NCBI GenBank assembly: GCA_045640725.1
Contig: JAZUFN010000222.1
Coordinates: 1-6,902, forward strand
Reading direction: 5' to 3'
DNA from: RGIG3528 sp045640725
Lineage (GTDB): Bacteria; Bacillota; Clostridia; Lachnospirales; Lachnospiraceae
Length of the DNA stretch: 6,902 nt
The position numbers were made by a program, and so were the translations under genes. How positions within the stretch are numbered: the stretch's first letter is position 1; the number at the start of each line of letters is the position of its first letter. Below, one piece after another: positions 1 to 4,452 of this stretch. The notes beneath the pieces are model-generated. The model was given only the letters and a program-made list of their open reading frames with translations. It was not told where the DNA came from and did no database searches.

Positions 1-32
1 ACGTCCCCTTGACAATTTTTGTCAGCTCTAAA
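1..32. repeat. Short inverted repeat downstream of uxaC, cut by window edge
   Basis: TGACAA (10-15) and TTGTCA (19-24) form a 6-bp stem with a 3-base loop, starting nine bases past the uxaC stop codon. On the minus strand the stem is followed by AGGGGACGT, not by a T run, so it is not a complete intrinsic terminator as seen. It may be one piece of a longer hairpin or repeat, or the start of the leader of a further minus-strand gene. The window edge prevents a decision. Confidence 0.3.
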
Positions 33-1433
33 TTAGAACTGGAAGTAATTCTTAGTATTGTTATAAGAAATATCCTGAACCATCTGTCCCAGGAACTCCA
101 TATCACAAGGATACTCGCCGTTTTCTACCCATGTGCCAACGAGATTGCAGAGAATACGTCTGAAATACTCATGACGGGTGTAGGAAAGGAAGCTTCTGGA
201 GTCTGTCAGCATACCAACAAAATTGGAAAGGAGAGACAGATTAGCTAAAGATGTCATCTGATCCTGCATGCCTACTTTATGATCATTGAACCACCAAGCA
301 GAACCCTGCTGAACTTTACCTGCTGTAGGACCGGACTGGAAGCAGCCGATGACTGTGCCGATGGCAGCATTGTCAATAGGATTTAAGGAGTAGATGATGG
401 TCTTTGGAAGCTCATCTGTAGCATTGAGGCCGTTAAGGAAAGCAGCCATCTCTGCTGAGGATGAGTAAGTATTGATAGCATCATAACCTGTATCAGGACC
501 CAGCTTGTTGAACATAAACTTGTTATTATCACGGATAGCACCATAGTGCAGCTGCATTACCCAGTCACGCTTATGGTACTCACGACCAACAAACATCATG
601 AAAGCTGTCTTAAACTGGAGCTCCTGCAGCTTGGTAGGCATAGTGCCATTCTTTCTGGCTGCGAAGATAGCTTCGATTTCATCATCAGAAGCAGGCTGGA
701 ACATAACATATTCAAGAGCATGGTCAGAAACCTTGCAGCCATTTTCAGCAAAGAAGTCCATACGGTTGGAAAGAGCTGCACAGAGATCCTTGAAGCTATT
801 AATCTTAATACCGGATCTGTCTTCCAGCTTGGCAAGATAATCAAGGAAATCTACTTTTTCAAGATTCATAGCCTTGTCAGGACGCCATGCAGGGATAACA
901 CGAACATCAAATGTCTCGTCAGCCTTGATCTTCTGATGCCATTCCAGAGTATCAATAGGATCATCTGTAGTACAGATAACTTCAACATTGGACTGCTTAA
1001 TAAGGTCACGAACTGTCATAGTGCCGGAAGTAAGCTTTTTATTACATACTTCCCAAGCTTCTGCAGCTGTCTTTGGAGAGAGAGGCTTGTCAAAACCAAA
1101 ATATCTCTGAAGCTCTAAATGGCTCCAATGATATAGAGGATTGCCGATAGCCTTCTGCAGAGTCTCGGTCCACTTTACAAATTTGTCGTAGTCTGCTGCA
1201 TCACCGGTAATGAACTTTTCATCCACACCGTTGGTACGCATCTGACGCCACTTATAATGGTCGCCACCCAGCCATACCTGTGTGATGTTCTCAAAAGATC
1301 TGTTTTCTGCGATTTCCTTTGGACTGATATGGCAGTGATAGTCAATGATAGGCATCTTAGCTGCGTAATCGTGATAGAGGCGCTTAGCTGTCTCGTTGGA
1401 AAGAAGGAAATCCTGATCCATAAACTGTCTCAT
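33..1433 (-). CDS. uxaC: Glucuronate/galacturonate isomerase (uronate isomerase)
   Basis: Uronate isomerase, EC 5.3.1.12, a cytoplasmic enzyme of the amidohydrolase-fold family. It converts D-galacturonate to D-tagaturonate and D-glucuronate to D-fructuronate, the first step of hexuronate breakdown. The 466 residues match the usual family length of about 470. Seen directly: the N-terminal metal-site motif DYHCH with His33 and His35, the GDHYKWR segment near residue 57, YHWSHLELQRYFG at 101-113, TTDDP at 155-159, SDH near 236-238, MQLHYGAIRDNN at 293-304, and the C-terminal signature MLTDSRSFLSYTRHEYFRRI from residue 408. The start is supported by GGAG (1441-1444) seven bases upstream and by the MxxFMxxDFLL opening shared with known UxaC proteins. 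It lies 11 bases after the lacI-type gene and is almost certainly co-transcribed with it. With uxaB and uxaA on the other side, galacturonate is the likely main substrate; activity on glucuronate is expected from the family. The gene looks intact. Confidence 0.97.
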   Translation of the reverse strand: MRQFMDQDFLLSNETAKRLYHDYAAKMPIIDYHCHISPKEIAENRSFENITQVWLGGDHYKWRQMRTNGVDEKFITGDAADYDKFVKWTETLQKAIGNPLYHWSHLELQRYFGFDKPLSPKTAAEAWEVCNKKLTSGTMTVRDLIKQSNVEVICTTDDPIDTLEWHQKIKADETFDVRVIPAWRPDKAMNLEKVDFLDYLAKLEDRSGIKINSFKDLCAALSNRMDFFAENGCKVSDHALEYVMFQPASDDEIEAIFAARKNGTMPTKLQELQFKTAFMMFVGREYHKRDWVMQLHYGAIRDNNKFMFNKLGPDTGYDAINTYSSSAEMAAFLNGLNATDELPKTIIYSLNPIDNAAIGTVIGCFQSGPTAGKVQQGSAWWFNDHKVGMQDQMTSLANLSLLSNFVGMLTDSRSFLSYTRHEYFRRILCNLVGTWVENGEYPCDMEFLGQMVQDISYNNTKNYFQF

Positions 1434-1440
1434 TTTAATT

Positions 1441-1447
1441 CTCCTTA
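1441..1447 (-). promoter_or_regulatory. uxaC ribosome binding site abutting the lacI stop codon
   Basis: On the minus strand the regulator's TAA stop (1447-1445) runs straight into GGAG (1444-1441), reading TAAGGAG, and the uxaC ATG follows after seven bases. Ribosomes ending the regulator stop on top of the uxaC binding site, an arrangement that commonly gives translational coupling. The coupling itself is inferred. Confidence 0.8.
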
Positions 1448-2449
1448 ATTAAATAGTGTAGTTTCACGCTCAATGAGGTCGTTGGAGAGGGTAGTGCGAT
1501 TAGGTACGTTGGTTTTGTCCAGGACTCTCATGAGATTTGTTACTGTAGTGATAGATAATGCTTCCACATGATTATCTATGGAAGTAAGCTCAGGGTAAGC
1601 ACATTCGGAAATAATGGAATTGTTGTAACCGACTATCTGAATCTGCTCAGGTACTTTAATACCGTGCTTAAGGGCATATTTTAATGCAGCTGCAGCCAGC
1701 TGGTCCTCAGATGCCACTACAGCATCCGGAAGATTACCTGTGTTGGCTACATGCTCTAAAATATCATAAGTTTTTTTGATGTTATTCGGGCAGTTAATCA
1801 TAAGCTTTTCGTCCGGTGTAATGCCATTGGTAGTCATGGCGTCTTTATAGCCTGAAAGCTTTTTGAGACCGGAGTAAGACTTGGATGTGTAGAGATAAAG
1901 GACATTTTTAGCGCCCTTGGATACCAAAAGGTTTACTACATCAAATACAGCCTGATAATCGTCGCAAAGAGTACAGAAGATATTCGGATGCTCTATGTAT
2001 CCGTTAATAACCATAATAGGAATATCATTGGCAGCATCTGTAATATACTTATTGTCTTTTTTGCTGGACTCCAAAAAACTGGAACCAACAAGTATGATGG
2101 CGTCTACCCTCTTACCGATAAGAAGCTGCAGGTATTTTTGTTTGTTCTCCAGTTCAGAGCCGGTACAACAAAGAAAAGAGTCGTAGCCGTTTTTTCTAAG
2201 ATTCTGCTCCAAATAGTATACGGCATTAGCCTGGAAAGGGTCGGAGGAGTCGGCACACATAATACCGATAGTACGCATGGTGTTGAGTCCCAGACCTCTG
2301 GCAAATACGTTAGGAGTGTAGCCACATTCCTGCATCACCTGCAGTACCTTTTGTTTTGTGGCATCGCTTACATTTGGGCTTCCATTAAGCACGCGAGATA
2401 CAGTGGCTATGGAAACTCCTGATTTTTCTGAAATGTCATAAATGTTCAT
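1445..2449 (-). CDS. LacI-family transcriptional regulator, probable hexuronate-responsive repressor
   Basis: DNA-binding regulator of the LacI/GalR family, 334 residues, the usual family length. Residues 3-48 form the helix-turn-helix domain (NIYDISEKSGVSIATVSRVLNG), followed by the hinge helix with PNVFARGL at 46-53. A periplasmic-binding-protein-like ligand domain runs from about residue 60 to the end and closes with the typical LIERETT. The recognition helix SIATVSRVLNG is nearly that of CcpA (SMATVSRVVNG), so it should read CG-centred palindromes such as those at 2631-2644 and 2503-2516. The start fits the family N-terminus and has GGGGG (2461-2465) as ribosome binding site. Position beside uxaC and divergent from uxaB-uxaA resembles ExuR of Bacillus subtilis, a LacI-family repressor of uronate genes; a KdgR-type role is the alternative. 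The inducer (galacturonate, tagaturonate or KDG) cannot be read from the sequence. The operator overlapping its own promoter suggests autorepression. Confidence 0.93.
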   Translation of the reverse strand: MNIYDISEKSGVSIATVSRVLNGSPNVSDATKQKVLQVMQECGYTPNVFARGLGLNTMRTIGIMCADSSDPFQANAVYYLEQNLRKNGYDSFLCCTGSELENKQKYLQLLIGKRVDAIILVGSSFLESSKKDNKYITDAANDIPIMVINGYIEHPNIFCTLCDDYQAVFDVVNLLVSKGAKNVLYLYTSKSYSGLKKLSGYKDAMTTNGITPDEKLMINCPNNIKKTYDILEHVANTGNLPDAVVASEDQLAAAALKYALKHGIKVPEQIQIVGYNNSIISECAYPELTSIDNHVEALSITTVTNLMRVLDKTNVPNRTTLSNDLIERETTLFN

Positions 2450-2460
2450 GTTGATAAAAA

Positions 2461-2465
2461 CCCCC
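2461..2465 (-). promoter_or_regulatory. Unusual GGGGG ribosome binding site of the lacI-type gene
   Basis: On the minus strand GGGGG lies 11 bases before the ATG at 2449, and no AGGAG-type site is closer. GGGGG can pair with the CCUCC anti-Shine-Dalgarno with one central G-U pair. The wobble and long spacing suggest modest translation, which suits a repressor. Its function is inferred. Confidence 0.5.
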
Positions 2466-2466
2466 G

Positions 2467-2497
2467 AAAATAATGCTCATAACCACAAAAATAATGC
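2467..2497. repeat. Direct repeat AAAATAATGC x2, 21-bp period
   Basis: AAAATAATGC occurs at 2467-2476 and again at 2488-2497, an exact 10-base repeat with starts 21 bp apart, which is two helical turns. It lies in the leader of the lacI-type gene, between operator O2 and the ribosome binding site. It could be a tandem site for a second DNA-binding protein or a chance repeat in A/T-rich DNA. Confidence 0.4.
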
Positions 2498-2502
2498 AGT
2501 GA

Positions 2503-2516
2503 TGAAAGCACTTACA
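2503..2516. promoter_or_regulatory. LacI/CcpA-type operator O2 at the regulator promoter
   Basis: TGAAAGCACTTACA matches the cre consensus TGWAARCGYTWWCA at 13 of 14 positions (CA instead of CG in the centre) and is identical to operator O1 at 11 of 14. It covers the predicted transcription start (about 2513) of the lacI-uxaC operon, where bound protein would block initiation. The ligand may be the adjacent regulator, CcpA, or both. Confidence 0.6.
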
Positions 2517-2519
2517 AAA

Positions 2520-2548
2520 AGTATACACCTCTTTAACAAATTTAACAA
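2520..2548 (-). promoter_or_regulatory. Promoter of the lacI-uxaC operon
   Basis: Read on the minus strand, TTGTTA (2548-2543) and TATACT (2525-2520) are separated by exactly 17 bases, with matches of 4/6 and 5/6 to sigma-A consensus. The predicted start is near 2513, giving a leader of about 64 nt. The -35 lies in the second copy of an 8-base direct repeat, TTTAACAA at 2532-2539 and 2541-2548. Confidence 0.65.
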
Positions 2549-2595
2549 GTAATTTTTCTATAAAAAGATTTTACAAAAATACAATTTAATTATTA
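2549..2595. promoter_or_regulatory. A/T-rich core between the divergent promoters (possible UP element)
   Basis: The 47 bases between the two opposed -35 boxes are almost pure A/T: within 2551-2595, 41 of 45 bases are A or T, with runs such as AATTTTT and AAAAA. Such tracts can bind the RNA polymerase alpha C-terminal domain and bend DNA. Shared by both promoters, it could stimulate either; this role is inferred from composition only. Confidence 0.4.
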
Positions 2596-2624
2596 TTGAC
2601 ATTGCATCCCAAACGATGTAATAT
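2596..2624 (+). promoter_or_regulatory. Promoter of the uxaB-uxaA-kdgK operon
   Basis: A perfect -35 TTGACA (2596-2601) is followed after 17 bases by TAATAT (2619-2624), which keeps the key first, second, fifth and last bases of the -10 consensus. Transcription should start near 2631, inside operator O1, leaving about 335 nt of leader before uxaB. This is the best promoter in the window. Confidence 0.8.
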
Positions 2625-2630
2625 GGCGAA

Positions 2631-2644
2631 TGTAAACGCTTACA
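2631..2644. promoter_or_regulatory. LacI/CcpA-type operator O1 at the uxaB promoter
   Basis: TGTAAACGCTTACA fits the cre consensus TGWAARCGYTWWCA at every position and is a near-perfect palindrome; flanking bases extend it to ATGTAAACGCTTACAT. It begins six bases after the -10, on the predicted +1, a repressing position. Its centre is 128 bp from that of O2. The adjacent LacI-family protein has a CcpA-like recognition helix, so both specific and catabolite repression are possible. Confidence 0.8.
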
Positions 2645-2675
2645 TGTTTAATACAAGCGGCAAAAGGCCGAAAAC

Positions 2676-2700
2676 GTTTCGCAAGCTTGCTTGCAGAAAC
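2676..2700 (+). other. Leader hairpin 1 with CUUG tetraloop
   Basis: GTTTC+GCAAG (2676-2685) pairs with CTTGC+GAAAC (2690-2694 and 2696-2700), a 10-bp stem with one bulged A (2695). The loop CTTG (2686-2689) is closed by G-C; G(CUUG)C is a known extra-stable RNA tetraloop. AAA/TTT outside the stem could extend it past a bulged C. Confidence 0.6.
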
Positions 2701-2722
2701 TTTGATGGACTTTATGACGCGC

Positions 2723-2781
2723 AAAGACATGAGAAAGTAGCCATTTTCCCTTTGGAAAATGAGCGGATTTCGAATGTCTTT
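2723..2781 (+). other. Leader hairpin 2: 22-bp imperfect stem with tandem GA mismatches
   Basis: Four perfectly complementary blocks nest in order: AAAGACAT/ATGTCTTT (2723-2730/2774-2781), GAAA/TTTC (2733-2736/2768-2771), GC/GC (2740-2741/2763-2764) and CATTTTCC/GGAAAATG (2742-2749/2754-2761), with loop CTTT. The interruptions are GA opposite GA, GTA opposite GGA, and one bulged A. Tandem GA mismatches are typical of folded RNA. The loop, with one adjacent C, reads CCTTT, complementary to the uxaB ribosome binding site AAAGG. Confidence 0.65.
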
Positions 2782-2782
2782 A

Positions 2783-2814
2783 GCATTTCGAGAGTGCGAA
2801 GCACGAAGAAATGC
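2783..2814 (+). other. Leader hairpin 3 with GAGA/GAA internal loop and GAA cap
   Basis: GCATTTC (2783-2789) pairs with GAAATGC (2808-2814). Inside, GTGC (2794-2797) pairs with GCAC (2801-2804) around a GAA triloop. The internal loop is all purine: GAGA (2790-2793) opposite GAA (2805-2807). GCGAAGC is also an exceptionally stable mini-hairpin in DNA. Confidence 0.6.
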
Positions 2815-2818
2815 GTGT

Positions 2819-2827
2819 ATTATAGCA
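2819..2827 (-). promoter_or_regulatory. Possible antisense promoter (extended -10) inside the leader
   Basis: On the minus strand the sequence reads TGCTATAAT, a perfect extended -10 (TGnTATAAT). No good -35 is present 17-18 bases upstream, but extended -10 promoters can work without one. A transcript starting near 2812 would run antisense to leader hairpins 1-3 and towards O1. Confidence 0.35.
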
Positions 2828-2832
2828 GAATA

Positions 2833-2878
2833 GCTACAGCGAAGCTGGAGCGGTCTATGAATGCGAAGAACAGACTGC
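2833..2878 (+). other. Leader hairpin 4 and an overlapping alternative helix
   Basis: GCT+CAGC (2833-2835, 2837-2840) pairs with GCTG+AGC (2844-2847, 2849-2851) around a GAA triloop, with A opposite G as the only interruption. A second helix, 2850-2856 with 2872-2878 (7 bp, one G-T pair), uses bases 2850-2851 of the first, so the outer part of one excludes the other. Whether this is a switch is not known. Confidence 0.45.
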
Positions 2879-2966
2879 AAATAGTAACGGGATATCCCAT
2901 TTTGGATTCCCCCCCGGCGTTAACACTTGTAAATCAGCCATATTGGCTTAAAGAAAGGCGAAAAAA

Positions 2967-4433
2967 ATGGAATTATTAAACAAGCAGATGACAAAGAAGA
3001 CAGAACGTCCAATTAAGGTCGTACAGTTCGGTGAAGGCAACTTCCTTCGCGCATTTGTTGACTACATGATCGACATTACCAATGAGAAGGGACTTTTTAA
3101 CGGAGATATCGTTCTTATTAAGCCTATCGAATTTGGTAGTCTGGATATGTTCCATGAGCAGGATTGCCAGTATACAGTTACACTTTCCGGTCGTGATGAG
3201 AATGGAGAAGCAAAAGTAGTTGATCGTATCGTTACTTCCGTAGCAGATGCTGTAGCAGCTACAGACGAGTACGAAAAGTACAATGATTTAGCAAAGATTG
3301 ATACCCTTCGTTTTGTAGTTTCCAATACTACAGAAGCAGGTATCGTTTATGATGAGAATGATAAGTTTGAGCTTTGCCCACCTGTTTCTTTCCCGGGCAA
3401 GCTTACAAAATTCTTATATACCAGATATGAGCATTTCAATGGCGATATGAATAAGGGCCTTGTGATGCTTCCTGTAGAGCTTATTGATGACAATGGTATG
3501 CATCTTAAGGAATGCGTTCTTAAGCAGTGTGCCAACTGGAATCTTCCTGCAGAGTTCGTTACATGGGTTAAGGAAGCCTGCGTATTCACCCAGACTCTCG
3601 TTGACCGTATTGTTACAGGCTATCCAAGAGGAAAAGAGCAGCCTCATTGGGACAGATATGGCTACCAGGACAAGATTATGGTTACAGCTGAGCCTTTCTC
3701 ACTTTGGGTTATCGAGTCTGATAAGGATATCTCCAAGGAGTTCCCTCTTCCGGATGCAGGCTGTCATGTAGTATTTACAAAGGACCATCACCCATACAAG
3801 CAGCGTAAGGTGCGTATCCTTAACGGTGCTCATACATGTTCTGTACTTGGTGCTTACCTTTACGGTACAGACATTGTACGTGATATGATGAATACACCTG
3901 TACTCAGAAAATTTGTTGAGGATGCTGTATATGAGGAAATCATTCCTACACTTACACTTCCTGCAGAAGAGTGCAAGGATTTTGCCAAGTCAGTATTCGA
4001 TCGTTTTGACAATCCATACGTAGACCATGCACTTCTTGCCATTTCCCTTAACTCCGTATCCAAGTGGAAGGCTAGAGTAATGCCCAGCTTCTTAGGCTGC
4101 ATTAAGAATAATGGCAAGTGCCCTGACAGACTTGGTTTCTCCCTGGCTGCACTTATGGCATTCTACACAGGTACAGAGATTAGAGAAAAAGCTCTTATCG
4201 GTCACAGAGACGGTCAGGAGTACAACATTCTTGATGATGCTGCAGTTCTTGAGTTCATGGCAGAAAATTCAGCAAAGAGTGCTGCTGAGTACGCACATGC
4301 ATTCCTTTCCAATGTGGATTTCTGGGATCAGGATCTGTCTGCTCTTGCAGATGTTGAGGAAAAGGTTACTTCTTACCTTACATCCATCCGTGAAAATGGC
4401 ATGAAGGCTACTATTGACAAGCTTTTTGCATAA
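2967..4433 (+). CDS. uxaB: Tagaturonate reductase (altronate oxidoreductase)
   Basis: NAD-dependent tagaturonate reductase, EC 1.1.1.58, of the polyol-specific long-chain (mannitol) dehydrogenase family. It reduces D-tagaturonate to D-altronate in the cytoplasm, the second step of galacturonate breakdown. At 488 residues it matches known UxaB proteins. The N-terminal Rossmann motif VQFGEGNFLRAFVD lies at about 19-32, SNTTEAGI at 119-126, and the C-terminal catalytic motif KVRILNGAHT at 281-290 supplies Lys281, Asn286 and His289 with the spacing of the family's catalytic Lys-Asn-His set. The QFGEGNFLRAFVD and SNTTEAGI segments set it apart from fructuronate reductase UxuB and mannitol dehydrogenases. 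AAAGG (2954-2958) lies eight bases before the ATG. It is the first gene of the plus-strand operon, behind a strong promoter, operator O1 and a long leader. uxaA starts 19 bases after its stop. No defects seen. Confidence 0.95.
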   Translation: MELLNKQMTKKTERPIKVVQFGEGNFLRAFVDYMIDITNEKGLFNGDIVLIKPIEFGSLDMFHEQDCQYTVTLSGRDENGEAKVVDRIVTSVADAVAATDEYEKYNDLAKIDTLRFVVSNTTEAGIVYDENDKFELCPPVSFPGKLTKFLYTRYEHFNGDMNKGLVMLPVELIDDNGMHLKECVLKQCANWNLPAEFVTWVKEACVFTQTLVDRIVTGYPRGKEQPHWDRYGYQDKIMVTAEPFSLWVIESDKDISKEFPLPDAGCHVVFTKDHHPYKQRKVRILNGAHTCSVLGAYLYGTDIVRDMMNTPVLRKFVEDAVYEEIIPTLTLPAEECKDFAKSVFDRFDNPYVDHALLAISLNSVSKWKARVMPSFLGCIKNNGKCPDRLGFSLAALMAFYTGTEIREKALIGHRDGQEYNILDDAAVLEFMAENSAKSAAEYAHAFLSNVDFWDQDLSALADVEEKVTSYLTSIRENGMKATIDKLFA

Positions 4434-4452
4434 ATAGCACCCGGAGAAAAAT

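Larger units (their letters stand above)
2631..2966 (+). promoter_or_regulatory. Long structured 5' leader of uxaB
   Basis: From the predicted transcription start to the uxaB ATG there are about 335 nt without a convincing gene. GC rises from about 25% in 2461-2600 to about 46% in 2651-2920. The segment is dense in stems: 2676-2700, a long one at 2723-2781, 2783-2814, 2833-2851, a 7-bp helix 2850-2856/2872-2878, the palindrome GGGATATCCC (2889-2898) and AGCCA/TGGCT (2936-2948). GCGAAG recurs at 2796, 2839 and 2863, and seven C stand at 2909-2915. No T-run terminator is seen on the plus strand. An open frame of 127 codons crosses the region, but it begins with a TTG inside the -35 box and has no ribosome binding site. 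I know no riboswitch class that this matches. It may be a cis-acting RNA or an inserted intergenic repeat. Confidence 0.55.

Noticed and set aside
546..1118. 190-codon plus-strand frame inside uxaC
   Set aside because: Shadow of uxaC, whose motifs run across this whole stretch on the other strand.
2593..2880. 95-codon open frame on the minus strand of the leader
   Set aside because: It overlaps the inverted repeats, has no good ribosome binding site, and ends in the promoter region; it is a by-product of the stem sequences.
2881..2921. Intrinsic terminator or attenuator formed by GGGATATCCC and the C7 run
   Set aside because: The arms can pair (for example AACG 2886-2889 with CGTT 2918-2921), but no T run follows on the plus strand and the pairing is weak.
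2631..2966. Known riboswitch or T-box upstream of uxaB
   Set aside because: I could not find the conserved T-box sequence or any core motif of a familiar riboswitch class; the regulated genes also do not suggest one.
2596..2979. 127-codon open frame across the uxaB leader as a small gene
   Set aside because: Its first codon is the TTG of the -35 box, it would start upstream of the predicted transcript, has no ribosome binding site, overlaps the uxaB start, and its composition follows the hairpins rather than a protein.
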